From Dromaius novaehollandiae (taxonomy: Eukaryota > Chordata > Aves > Casuariiformes > Dromaiidae), in contig NC_088112.1 in NCBI RefSeq assembly GCF_036370855.1, positions 19,522,469 to 19,586,468 on the forward strand: a stretch of DNA of 64,000 nt. Direction: 5' to 3'. The position numbers and the translations under genes were made by a program. The notes below the pieces were generated by a model. The model was not told where the DNA came from. It did no database searches and worked only from the letters and a program-made list of their open reading frames with translations. Positions 8,061-20,689 of this stretch are shown here, piece by piece; the first letter of the stretch is position 1, and each line of letters begins with the position of its first letter.

Positions 8061-10600
8061 ATCCTTTTCGGCCTTTTATGCACACTGCTTTGCAAAGTAT
8101 TAAAAATGGTTCTCACTCAACTCGCTACCCTATTTGTTTGACTCATTGATTTTCAGTAGGACTTTGGCATTAAGTAGGTAGGACGGAGCACACGGAGCGA
8201 CGTTTGGGCTAAGAAGAGGAGCTGTCCCTCTGCTCCCTGACCCCAAGTCTTCCTGACACCTCAACTCTAATATAAGGATGGACTCCTCACTGATTCTGCC
8301 CCTTCTTCTTTCCCCAAGTATAAAAGTCAGTCTCTACCTGCAACGTATCCCCTTGTGGGTCTGAGTATCCAAGTTTTCAATGTAGTGTTTGCATACTTAA
8401 TACACAGTAAAACTGCATACTTTTACATAAAGTAAAAACTTGCAGCGGCATCAGACTTTCAGAGAAGAGATTAGCCTTATTCCTTGAGAAATAGTGAGTA
8501 AAGGTCTGCTGGGATTCATATGCCATAAACATGGTCTTGGGTAGACTGTACCAGTGGAAGCATTTCCATCGAGTTCAGGGTGCCAGGGTTTCTAATGCTT
8601 TAACTGGAAAGAAAACCCTTAAACTATCTCACTAACATCCCTGCTTCGAGCTTATCTGTTTAGTTGCACTATTCAGTCCCCTGCTCCCTCACTTTCCACC
8701 CAGAGGATTCTTTATGCTTCGGAGAAAGACCAGTCTCCATCATTACATGGCCTCCTCTCCAGGGTCACGCCTGTGAGATGTTCTCAATGATGAACTTAAG
8801 CGTGTGAAGGGACTGATGCCTCTATTTCCCAAACAAGGATTTGGCAGAGTCCTCAGGACTTCACTATCTCTTTCTTGGATTATTACATTCTATACATTCC
8901 AGGATAATCTTTTTTCTACCTGAAGATTTCACAACATTGCCTTCTAGGAAAGCATTTAAAGCTGTCTAATGGCAATCCAAGGTGATTACGGACCATAATG
9001 GTTTGTTGCACAAATAATGGATTAAGTTCCATCTGTAGGAGTTAATTGGACTTATTTCTACAAACAAACAACTTATTCTGCTTCTGCCTGTACGGCAGAT
9101 GTCAGCCATCTTTATAAAAATCTTATCCGCTAGTAACTGCTACAGGACTGTCTGCCGTGGCAGCGTGGCATCTGTAGACCAACGCAAACCTGGCAGGCCA
9201 TCGTGTTTCTCCAGTCTGCAGGTTTCCATTGAGATGAGAACCCAGAAGACACTGCATTTGCAAGTATAAAAGATGCAAATATAAAATCCCGTACAAAGGA
9301 TGGTGTAAGCCCACTTTTGAAGGTGGCAGGAGAGGGGACATATAGTCGTAGGGAACTGGACACCCTAGGACTCAGTAGTTTGTCCTTGTTGCTACTGTAA
9401 GGACTGAAAGATTAAGTGGTCCTCCATGAACACCGCAGTTTAGAGAAAAGAGGCCAAACAGAAAAGATAAGTGTTGAAAAGCAAAAGAAAGAATATGACT
9501 ACCTGTGAATGGTTTTATTCACCTTACATTCCCAATGCTGCCCTTCAGGATAACATATTGAAAAGAGAGTCTAAAATGAAAGACCAGAAAGAATGCAAAT
9601 CACTAGCGACAGGTAAAAGCCGAACTCACTCCACCGAACAGTCCTTCCTCATTTGAAGTTCTTCTTAAAAGTAGTTACTTTTGAAAAACCTCCTCATTGA
9701 CAAGGCTAGTCACTTTATAAAGAACAACATGTGGCCTTATGACCTTAAGGGGAGACCATTTAAATCATAATATGGACCAGAAAAAGCATACCTTTGCCTC
9801 TGTGATTTTCCAGTTTGGGATCTGGGATTCACAGGAAACAGGCAATATTTAGAGACTATTTTGCCAAGATCCTAGAACAGCTCGGGACCTTAACAGTAAA
9901 GACCAGCTGAGTCAATTCCTTCCACCAAAGACTTAATAGCTTGATTTGCATTTTTACTTTCTTTACTTGGCTATCCCTAGATAAAAATGCACAACTTGCT
10001 TCTGTAATTCACTGGTGTGAGTACTCAAACCTACAGGGTTTAAATTCTGAAATAAAAGAACACGGCATTTTTTTGTCTTCCTATTTGAGTACGATCTATC
10101 CTGCACCAGTTCTTTGCCATTTTAAAAGGAAAACCTTTCCTGTCACAACATTCAGTAATGGATATTCCTTTCTCAATTACCCCTTGCTTCACCAGGAGAG
10201 CAACTGATGCGCATCATGTTTATCCAGCTCACTGAAGTGCTTTCATTATCTAAGAAAAGAGGTTAATTAGTATTTAATCAATCTTTTCACATGGTACAGT
10301 TTCCTCCTCTCCTATTTGCAATCAAAAAAGATGTAGGCTTCCGAAGCCAGAATGCCCTCTTGATAAATCAAGTGGCAGCTAATTAGGTCTGAGAGGTCCT
10401 ACAGAAGGAGGGCCAGGGCTACCTGACCTGGCCGGCTCGTCACCTGCGCCGCTCGGCCTGTCACCTCCGCAGTGGGAAGCACTTGTTCAGACGCTTGGAG
10501 GCTCACGGAGGCGTATCGGATGCATCAGTCTGGCAAAGGGAATTGTCAGCCAAGGGGAAGGCGGCAGCAGCTGCGGGTACCCCGGGCTGGGGAGGGGGGG

Positions 10601-10633
10601 TGCGTGTGTGTGCGTGTGTGTGTGTGCGCACAC
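10601..10633. repeat. Alternating purine-pyrimidine tract (GT/GC)
   Basis: TGCGTGTGTG units followed by TGTGTGCGCACA give 32 bp of strict purine-pyrimidine alternation, a classical Z-DNA-prone composition. A G-rich run (GGGGAGGGGGGG) precedes it directly. Confidence 0.85.
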
Positions 10634-10710
10634 TCCCCGCTAACGGAGCTCGGAGCAGCCATGAGCTAAGTCTCGCAGAAACTCTACCCTCCAGAAAGAA
10701 ACAGATGGGA

Positions 10711-10779
10711 TTTCTTTTTTTCTTTTCTTTTTTTTTCTTTTCTTTTTTTTTCCTTTTTTTTTTTTTTTTTTTTCCCCCC
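10711..10779. repeat. Pure pyrimidine tract, 69 bp
   Basis: Sixty-nine consecutive pyrimidines, mostly T with single C interruptions and ending in C6. It is low-complexity sequence; the Phe/Ser-rich frame across it is not coding. Confidence 0.9.
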
Positions 10780-13479
10780 AGTATTTAAAGACAGCTCAGG
10801 AGACATCCTTGCACCTGTATGGGGCTGAACTTAAGAGGTGAATAAGAGACGTTAATGACACTGGGTGCCAAAAGTTATGGATAATAAAAGCATCAGTCCT
10901 TTTAAAAGAAACATATGCAGAAGGATGGAGTTTCCTTCATTAGGCGGTAGGCATGTTTTTGTTCTTCCCTGAAAAATGCCAGGAGCAAAACAGAATCTCT
11001 CTCTCTCACTGTTTCCACTAAATTAGTCCTGCTGGCTGCTTGGACAGGGCTCTACACAGATGTACTCCAGAGCTAAATCCTAGCTGAGACAAACACCCCT
11101 CAAAGCAAAGGGGACTTAATTTTGGCACTGTCAAAGAAGATGCTTGATGAGACGCTGGTACAGGACAGCTGTCCCAGTCATCTAGCCTTCCCGTTATAAA
11201 ATGGTCCCAGCAGCACATGTGATAGATACAGATTTTTTCTCTGAGACTTATAGCAGAGAAAGTGGCCCATGCATTCATACTTACCCACTTTGACTACTCG
11301 GCTATTCTCTCCGTAGCCCGCTATTACTGACAATAAGGGGCTAAGTCACATGCCCTGTGGTAGCCACGCTCTGGATTTCTTTCCCTGACTTTGGGAAATT
11401 CATTGTCTTTGGTATAGTCCGTAGGTTCAAAGTCTGCTTTCACTCGGCGGGGCACCCTTTCTAGGTTCATAAAGCTACGTTCAGAAATCTTTGGGCAGAC
11501 CCAAAGCTGACAAAAGTGTCATTAAATAATGCTGGCAATGAATGAAGCTACCAAAGAAGACATAGTCCAGTTTGCATCTCAGTTACAAGAAGAAAGTGCA
11601 ATGACAGAGTGAGTAATTGGCTAATTGTCTATATGAGCTCTATTTTAACAGTGCAGTCGTGCGATCGCACCATCTGGGGGGAGCTCGGGGAGGGAGCCCC
11701 ACGCACATACAATGCCGGCGCGCGTTTCCCAACACACAGGCCAGGCAACTGCCTCCTTCCCATCCGAGTCACTGGGAGCCGCGGGCCCTGCGCGTCCCCA
11801 CGAGTGTGGGCTGGGGTGTTGAGCCGCAGCCGAGAGCGCAGGACTGGAAAGATTGAATTCGTACCCCCCACGAGCGCGGGTTGTTGACAAGCGAGCTCTG
11901 CGGTTGTGAAATGCCCTCAGAAAGCCCACCTGAGCTGCCGGGGAATAGCGGCAGTGGCAGCGTAGGGCGATATCTGCCTGATCGCCCGGCTGGCGACGAG
12001 CACGGTTAAGCTGGAAATGTCACATTGGTGGCAGGGTGCAAAGCGCCAGGGATCTGCAGCGCAGGTTTGCGCGAGGTGGCGAGCGGTGCTGCCTTGTGCG
12101 CTAAGCCAGGCAGCTCAGTGCACGAGTGTGCTTTCTGGGACATTCAGAAATGATGGCATTTCCCCCTCCTCACTCTGAAAAAGCTGAATTACTGCCTTTG
12201 AGTCCCCATCTATTTTTCTCCAAAGTTACCATGAAGCAAAAAAGTATAAATCACACTTTTAAGTGGGCCTGGCACTCGGCTCACAAGAAAAAAAAAAAAA
12301 AGAGGTAATGCCATAATGTAAAATAGTTAAAAGCTTATTAGAGCCGTTCAGGGCAGTATGATTTCCACTTTGTTTCAGAACACCCCAAGCCCATCCTTTC
12401 ATGCTATTGTGAAGGCAGCAATTCAAATCTCCCTTTGTCAGTATGAATGGCCCCTCTTAAAGCTCTTTTATGCCAACATATTCCCTACAGGCATATGCCC
12501 TTTAGCTCTATTACTGATTTACCCAAGTATTCAGCCCATACCTTCTGCTTTTCTTTTTCACTTACTGAAGTTCCACATGACACGAGCTGCAGCCTCTCCT
12601 TTGGTGACTGCCCCGCATCCCCCTCCCTGCCCCCAAACTGGGATGCTGCTGTCTCCGCTGCTATCTATCTCACCAGGAAAAGCCACACAAAAAAACTAAC
12701 AGAGGAGACTTTTCAAATGATTGATTTTTCTCCCCCCCCCCCACTACCTCTCCCCTTCTTTCCAGGCCTACATTTGTTAGCACAAACAACCGAGCAAGGG
12801 GATATACCTCACCCTCCTCCCTGCCAGCCAGCCATAGGCGAAAAAGAGCCTTGCAGTCTTTGAGGGGGGAAAAATGTGAATGTAAAAACGCAAGTGGGCC
12901 TATTACCTCTACTTACCCTAATTAGACTTGCTTTGAAGGGCTATTCAGGGATTTTGAAAGGCTGTCCTCTCCCTGCATCTCATTGTGCAATGTTTGCAGA
13001 GACATTTGCATCTGTTTGTGGTTCTGAAAATAGCAATGGATGCTTTCAAGAAAGCAAAGCCACCTCCAAGCCCCTCTGCACCAACCCAAGCGCTGCAGCC
13101 GGAGCAGAGTTTAGGTATGTGCGGCTGGAGCGATGGGGGGGACATGGTTTCAAAGGTTTCAGGATTCTACGCTGGCCCAAATTTAAACAATTGCCGTTAA
13201 CAATGCAATTTTAGGCAGAAAATCTGCTAACTAGATTAAATCCAGATGACACCGAACCCAGAAACAAAAAAAATCAGCACTAAAGTAAACGGGTAGGCAC
13301 CCTAACAGGATAGAAAGTGTGAAATCCATGCAGAGCTAGAGAGAATAGCTGGCAGTGCAGCCCGGGCTTTCATACGCATATGGCCTTGACCATTTGACTC
13401 TGGGCCCATTGAGGTGATCAGCTGGAGACGTGAAGGGGCATCTCTGGAAACACACACGTCCCGCTCGCTCCTTTAAGAA

Positions 13480-13610
13480 AGCCCACAAAATAAAGCTGCA
13501 TAAAGGTGATTGATAGTAAACATTTTGTAATTTGGGGGGATTAAACTTTCAGATGATCTTGATCAGGTTCTCAAGGCATTGCCAGAATGCAATTACATTA
13601 GAATAGCCTC
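13480..13610. promoter_or_regulatory. Candidate developmental enhancer
   Basis: Within about 50 bp lie a PBX/HOX-type TGATTGAT (13507-13514), a forkhead GTAAACA (13516-13522), an OTX/bicoid-type GGATTA (13538-13543) and the neurogenin-preferred E-box CAGATG (13550-13555), followed by CAATTACATTAG. The block is non-repetitive. Dense, ordered motifs of these classes are typical of enhancers; activity is inferred only. Confidence 0.35.
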
Positions 13611-14248
13611 TGCAGGATCACTGCTGGCAAAGCCACAATATCCACCAAAGAAAGGGGGTGTGAATGGGACAAAAGGGTTAATTTGAATACGTGCTGAAAA
13701 GCCGGGAGGTGGACAAGGAGCTCTGCAAGGACTTCATCAGGAGCCATGGGCAGAAGGAGACGGTTTTGCAAATACAGAGGGCGAGCGGAGAGGATGTTTG
13801 TAAAGCACACTTGGAAAGGGGGGGAAAAAAAGCCCCACAAAGCTCATACTGCTTCTTTCTTACATTGCCCTTGGCTACGCTCAGAGGAGCACTTTAGATG
13901 GATTAATCACTGGGAAAAACAATGGGATAAAAGTCTTCTTATGTTGGAGAGCGCTCCTCCGTCTGTCCTCAGCAGCGGAGGGGTTGCTGCTGCTCTTTCC
14001 CTACCCTGCTGGCAGATTTCTGAGATCAGACTTGGAGCTTGGGCAGAGATTCAGCCCAGGACACAGAGTCAGCGGCCGCCAGCCAGCAGCGGGGTGAACA
14101 GGTCTCTTTTCTTGGTGGTGGGCTTCTGTATTTGGGGGCTGGAAGTCCCAAGGGCTTTTTATGAAGGACTCCTGACTAAGGTTACGCTATCAATAGGTTG
14201 AAGATTTTATCAGATTAGTCCCCCCGAAATGCTTAGCAGGCATTAAGC

Positions 14249-14256
14249 ATGCAAAT
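14249..14256 (+). promoter_or_regulatory. POU octamer site
   Basis: ATGCAAAT is an exact octamer. It abuts an inverted repeat, ATGCTTA (14229-14235) and TAAGCAT (14244-14250), overlapping it by two bases. One octamer per window is expected by chance, so function is unproven. Confidence 0.3.
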
Positions 14257-16617
14257 CCACTCTGCCACTCTGGAGACAATACATTCCCCCGTGCTGCTGA
14301 AATGCTCCTGCTAGTTTAGGCACCCATGACATGTGCTTTTCTGTTCATCTTTTTTAACCTTTAAATATACAGTGTCATCTGGAAAATACTCCCATGCGTG
14401 CACCAGGGCTGGATGCAGTGGGTGGGCTGGGGGCCAGAGCTGCGATCCACATCCTACCTCCAGCATCACTTGGGATAGGTCACACCTCGCGCAAGGTGAC
14501 GGGGACGATGCTGCACAGTCACTTCTTCCCCTCCTTTCCCCCGTCGGTACCACAGCCACATCCACCCTGCAGACAGCACCTATTTAAAGAAAGAGAAATG
14601 ATGTCCAGCTAGTTCTGTGCCCTCCCCAGGCATGCTGCAAAATAAGTGCAGGATCTAAACCCAAATTTGAGCAGCAGGGCCTGAAGCCAAAGGGAAGGGA
14701 AGTAAAATGGTAGGGGAAGTCCAGGTTTTAAGAGAGAAATGGGAACATGATGCCATTGCTGCCTGCTTGTGATTTATGGCAAATCTCACACTCTGCAGTT
14801 CTCAGCGCAGTGGCCGGAGGCTGTATGAAGATGTCGCTGTCACGGTTAGGCCAGGACGATAGCAGCTGCTGGGCACTTTTTTGAACTCTAAGGCCAGGCA
14901 GGATGGTGATCTTCACACACAAAATCAGCCCAAAAGCCACCCAAAGGTTCCCCGCTGAGGATGTGGCTGATTGAACGCACACCCACCCCTGCAGGGAGAT
15001 GCCAGGAGACCAGACCCAGGATGTTTTTCAGGATCATGTCACCCACGATACCTCCTCTTCCTCCTGTCCTCCTCCATCCTCCGCTGCTCATTGCAGGACC
15101 AGCGGACCAGGCGCTGCCTCATTTCCCTGCACCTCTGCCAGGAACGGGGCCAGGAGCAGACCAGCCTCCTTAGGGAATCGGAGGTGTTCAAAGGAAGCCA
15201 TCGGTTGTGCATAACAACCACCTTAGTGACCCAGCTCCTTACAGACCCCGCTGCAGCAGCCTGGGGCCGGGGCTCGCATAACCTGCCACAAGGAAGGTGT
15301 TAGCATCGCTGCATCGCTGCCGCACAGCTCTTGGGCTCACGCGGAGCCGGATTTGGGTGATTTGCACCCGCTGGAGCAGGGAAAGGCAGGGTCTTGGCTT
15401 TCTCCACCACCCAGAGGTGGTCTTCATGGTCGCAGGTCGGGTTTTGGGACAGCCAGGTACCAGCGAGCTCTGTGGAGGTGAGGAAGAGAGCAGGAGCGTT
15501 TGCAGCAATACGCGGGTGGGCTGCAGGCAGCGGGACAGCGCTCGCCCCCCTCAGAAGTGGGCTCCGAGATGCGGCAGAAAAGTGAAGGGGACAACAACAG
15601 GCCTGAGGGTGTCACAGGGGAGACGTGCTGGTCACCTTGCAGAAAGTGTTCATACCGCCCAAGCCTGGGTCCTACAGAAGTGCAACTAGCCCTGCTAAAA
15701 CGAAAAAAGGCGAAGGCAAGGCAAAAAGTGATGCACAAAAAAAAAGTGGAAAATTTCATTCTCTTCTTGGTACTTGAAATTCTGAATGAAATTTCAGCAT
15801 TTTCTGGCTGGGAACATAAGTAGCATTTGGCCGTGTGTTTTTTGTTTGGGGCATTCAGATAGAGCATATAATCTCTGTACTATATCTCTGCCACTAAATT
15901 TGTCAAATACTCTACAAAAGCAAAGCAAGCCTATTCGGGTTTTTTTAGATTTAGAATTGCAGAACCACCAGGGAAACCCAGTCCCCGTCAAAACCTCCTC
16001 AGCCTGCGCAGCCACCCTGCAAGCCTAAAATCCCGCAGGGACTCGAGCAACAGGGGAGCTTCCAAAGTGCCCGGGCAGGGATTTTTCCCCGGTGCCCCTG
16101 CCCGGCGGTGCGTGTGCCTGCGCTTTCTCCCCGGCTACCCCGCGCTGCCAGTTTTGGAAAGGGCTTTCGCATCTGGTTTTGTTTCCTTTGAGAACACCCC
16201 GTGTTTGTGTTCGTCTTTCTCCGCGGCACAATGCACCTCTCCATTTCCTCGGCCCGGCTCGCACAGCCTTCAGATCTTTGCGGAGCCAAGTCGCCGGGGT
16301 CGCAGGTCACCCCAGGGCATCGGGGACAGACAAAGTCTCTTCAGCGGCTAATGTAAGCCGGGGTAACGGCGCTCTGAAAGCGCATCCACTTGAGACTATC
16401 TACAAGCCACTCAGCCCTCTCTAAGGGCTTATAATGTTGACTCTTCTGTCATTGGATCCAACCTTACTATAAGCCCTGGAGGTATGGGGGGCTTAGAGAC
16501 ATTCATTCAGAAAAATAAATCCCACTGCTACCATTCTCTTCATGAAGATAAATATACCACAAACAGAACAAGGAAAGAGGCTGAACTCCTGATCTCTGTT
16601 CTACCCGCTTTAAAACT

Positions 16618-16690
16618 GCCATTAAAAAAACTACAGTTTATTAGACTCCTTCATTATTTGCCATTAAAAAAAAAACAGCTTATTAGACTC
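16618..16690. repeat. Two-copy direct repeat, 42-bp period
   Basis: Copies at 16618-16648 and 16660-16690 (31 bp each) both start GCCATTAAAAAA and end CAG.TTATTAGACTC, differing at three positions. Each copy carries two homeodomain-type ATTA cores. Confidence 0.8.
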
Positions 16691-19600
16691 TGAAGCACTT
16701 GATTAGCTCATTTTACTAGCAAAACTGCTTTCAGCTCGAGTTATATCTAATATGTCACTTCTGGTCCCCTCAAAAGAGAAAATTCAGCAAAGAAAATGGG
16801 GTTTGTTTGTATTGAAACTGATTGTTTTTGCGGTGCTGCCACCAGAGCTGTCCCAGCCTCTGTGAGGCTGTGTCTGTCCTCCTGGAGCAGGCTATTTCTC
16901 AGCTACGAACCGGCGTTACGTGCATTGGCACTGAAGCTAGGAAGCCTTCTCACAGAGCAGGACGATTGCTTGGTAGGTGCTGTACAAACACAGGTGGACC
17001 TTGAAACGCAAGTTCTCAGCCTGGAAATACTTTATCGGCATCATGGCACATGGTTTAGGATCATCAGGCACGGCACGTTATCAGCCCTCTTTGCAGTTGT
17101 CTGTAACTGCTTCACGACTGTTTTGCCTCCATTCTTCTTGCCCAGAGCTGTACAGAACAACTGGAAGGAGGATCTGGCATATAAACCATATGGGATAGAT
17201 AAATTCAGCTGGTACTGGGTCAAGAGGAAAGCCTGCTGCCTAGGAACTGTGCCCATGCCTCTCATGTGAAAATCAGCCTCTCTTTCTCATCCCTTCTCTT
17301 ATCTCAAATCTTGCTGAAATACTCCCCAGCACCCGGCTGTGCTGAGAGTTTCTGGTGGCTGTGGATCTCTGTGCACTTACAGATTTTTTCCTTAGAAAGC
17401 TTCCTTAATGTCTCTTGGGAGCGCAAAAACAGCAGCAGCTCCCTCTAAGTTTCTGTCTATAAATGCCTCTAACCTGGGTTGTTCCCCTTAGACACAGGTT
17501 TCAGGGAAGAAGCTTCTCCGGTGCTCCAGGTGTGAGGATGAAGAAGTCTGATGGCCACAGCACCCTGTTTAATCCTGGTGGGCACACAGTAGAGCAGCCC
17601 ATGAGCTGCTCTAAATTTCAGTGAACCTGATAACCGGGGATATCTGAAGGTCTCCAGCTGAAGCAAAGCAATGCCGAGTCTCTGTTGGCACAGTCTTGCT
17701 GGGGTCAGCCTCACTTCTTCCACCAGTGTCACTGGCTCATTCAAAGAATCAGCCAAACAACTGATCTTTATGGGAATTTTTCTCCTGCCTTCCAGTGTAG
17801 CTAGACCTAGTTCTGGATGAAAAGGTGCATCTCATATCCTTAAGCTTTGACTCCATATGTCAGATGATAAAGCTTCAAATTGAAGTCTGAGAGCTTCGTC
17901 AGGCTTTTAACTGCAACAAATTCATTCTTGTTATGTTACAAAAATAGCCGGATGAATCTGGGTACTCCTGCAGACTTCCCTCCTCTACCTCCATCTATTC
18001 ATTTTCCTGTTCCTTGATCACCCTTTCCGGCATGGCAAGGACGGAAAGTCGCTCTCACTTCTGAGGATTCGGTGGAGACCGGGGGGCTGGGCTCTCCTCT
18101 CAGATCTAGGCTCTATTTCATTCCATGTGTGCTATGGTGAGTCTCAGATCTCAGAGAAGGAAAACATGCACAAAGGGGGGAAGTTGTTGCCTTGGGGAGG
18201 GAAAAGGCTGAACTGATCAAACTGCTGATCTAAAAGGGGAATAATGGGATTTTGTGGGATTCACATTGATGTTCAGATGAGAGAAGCCTCTGGTTGCCTT
18301 TTTTCTTTCAAGCCACTGAACAAGAATTTTAAAGCTCCTTTAAAATCTGTCTTTGCTGAGCTAATTATTATCACAGGAGTTATTAAACAGAAGTTGAATG
18401 GCTTTTCCAGTGGCTCTTCAACAGTTTCTGGGCTGTCTTAATAACAAGAACTACAGCTGCCTGTTTTGATTACCATATTCTTCTGAAAGTTTTCAACTGT
18501 TGATCTTTAATTTAAGCCCTACAGGAAACAAAACCAGCCAAGAGAGCTGCCTGTCACCCAGGATAAACACTCATGCAACTCCACGGCATGCCGCACAGTT
18601 GTTCCTGATTAACACCGCCTACCTGAACACAGGTTTGGCTTTTTGTTCTGAAAACTACTCAAGGAAAAATAAATGTCACAACAGAGTATCCATTTTTTGA
18701 ATAGCAAGACAGAGACCTATCGGAAGCAGCAGGCAGCCTTCGCCTAGCAAAGGCTATCCAGTGACTTATTCAAGAAAGCCATTCACACCTTCTCCCCAAG
18801 GAGTGGGCTGCCCTGATAAGTAACCAGCCCCTTCCCTCTCCAGGGCCGCGGGAACAGAGACGGGCTTGTAGTGATTTCTGTATGACGAGGTCACCAGGGA
18901 GCTCCTGTGACACAGCACTCGCTTGGAAGTCTCAGTCCTGCTGCCTTTGTTCTCGGCCAATGGTTTTGAGATCTTCCCCGTTTGATAAACTGTTTTTTTC
19001 TTTAAGAGAAGTGAAGTTACTAGGGTTTTAACTCGGGGTGCTCCAGGGAAATGTGGGGCTTTATTCCTGAAGGAATAAGCAAAGGCAGCAATAAGGCTGT
19101 TTCAGGTGAGTGTCTCCGAAGGCTCCCCAGCACCTGAGTGAAGTGGCTTAGGACTTCATTTAACAACTTTGAGATCACTAAATCTTTGGTATTCCCCAGG
19201 AGGGAAAATTTCCCCAGAGTGACACAGGCAGAGTGACAGTGTGTGAAATATGGAAATAATTCATTAGTGGGAAAAGCAACACAGCACCAATGTGAGAAAT
19301 TACAAAACATGCACCCCTGCAATAGCGTATACAAACAAACCCCGTGAGTTGCTATCCTGGAGGGACATTGACACTGGTATTTTCATTCACTCCCTCAGCT
19401 CCCCATATATAAGCCCAATCCACTTGCAGGGGTGTCTCAGGAGGCAGGGCATCTCCATGGCCCATTTGAATCAGGTAATGATTTAGCAAACTTGCCTTAC
19501 TTCTAGTTCCAAAATGACATAGGGGAAATACAATTTACTGTCACCCCTGCTAACTCCATGAAGCAAGAGTGTCACTCTGCAGGAAGCAGGGGAAGAATTG

Positions 19601-20689
19601 GGCCTTCCTCAGAGAAGAAAAGATCCATAAACAGGATTTTCTAATTCTCTGAAGGAGTGATGGAAAGAATAATCTCCTCCGTGGTATGGCTCAGGGGAAT
19701 ATCTCCACGCAAAGCCTTTAGTATAGCTCAGCATTTGTTACTGGTCTTCAGCAAGCTCTGGATGAAATTTGCCTACCACAGAGGAGCTGCGTGGCATGGT
19801 TGCTGGCCTAGCTCAGAGAAAGGACTTACACCCATGGTGGACTTGGGTCACTTGTGGTCACTTTTGTCCATATCTGTGGGCACTTTTGTCTGTCTCCCTC
19901 TTAGTAACCTCCAAGCTGAAATGCAGAGCCAGGTCCAGCCTGCTGGACCAAGCTTTCAAGCACTTGGCATATGCTCTCTTCCTCCCTAAATTTTTTACAG
20001 ATTTAAGGCTTTCCCTTTCCAAAACTGCTCTTAAGCAAGTCACAGGCCAAAGTTATATAAATCCTTTTTGAAGTAATCCAGTTTCCCTTCCTTTTAGGAA
20101 ACCTTTCACTATAAAGAAGCTGCTGATAGAAATAAGCAGGGAATTGATTGTGATAATGGCAGAAAGGTATCGTATAGCAGACGTGAGAACTACCAGCAGT
20201 CCTGCAGTTCAGAAATTCATAAGCTGGCCATCACGGGGTCTCTCGGAAGGAGCTCTTCGTACTGCAGCAGCCTATGGAAGGCAACGGGTTCATTAGCGCT
20301 AAGCTGCTGCTGTGGTTTCTGTGCATTGTTTTGAGGAGGTCCTTCAAGATAAATGGACTTTTCTCTGTAACTGAACGTCTAAACAAAACCTTTCCAAAGA
20401 CTGAAAATGGCCTTGCCATGTCATCAGAGATGCCTGATGGACAACCAGGAAATGGAAGTGATTGATCAAGTGCTGAAGGCTCCAGCGCTGGCACCCAGGC
20501 TTCAGGTTACAGGATAAAGCCCGGTAACTAAGCGGGGCTCGTTTGTGCTGCTTGAATGCCTGCCCGGCTGGTGTGATGATGACATGAACAGCTGCCTTTC
20601 TCTGGAGCGCACGAAGGAAAAGTTTCCTGCCATTGCTAACATCAATCCCTCCATCGCCAGAAGACCTGGGAGGTCTTAGGGACGCCAGC

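Larger units (their letters stand above)
2781..10380. other. Intergenic, non-coding
   Basis: No reading frame here resembles a known protein; all are short and lack domain signatures. The stretch contains a candidate regulatory block (3630-3910), a MIR-like 3' piece near 4.11 kb, a second dispersed-repeat piece at 5.49 kb, a homeodomain-site-rich hairpin near 7.1 kb and a reverse MIR-like piece near 8.0 kb. The remainder is ordinary AT-rich unique DNA in which I see nothing further. Confidence 0.55.
10380..12120. other. GC/CpG-rich patches with non-B DNA tracts, no gene
   Basis: Two CpG-rich patches (about 10380-10680 and 11655-12120) flank an ordinary AT-rich stretch. The left patch leads into a G-run, an alternating GT/GC tract and a pyrimidine tract. 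The right patch starts at the palindrome GTGCGATCGCAC (11659-11670). Frames on both strands of the right patch (76-94 residues) have no recognisable domain. An unannotated non-coding promoter is possible. Confidence 0.4.

Noticed and set aside
11659..11670. GCGATCGC as a cyanobacterial HIP1 octamer
   Set aside because: A single occurrence inside a vertebrate CpG-rich patch; coincidence.
16796..17269. 157-residue + strand frame, the longest in AT-balanced DNA of its region
   Set aside because: No recognisable domain or homology, no nearby promoter or poly(A) arrangement, and length within what chance allows.
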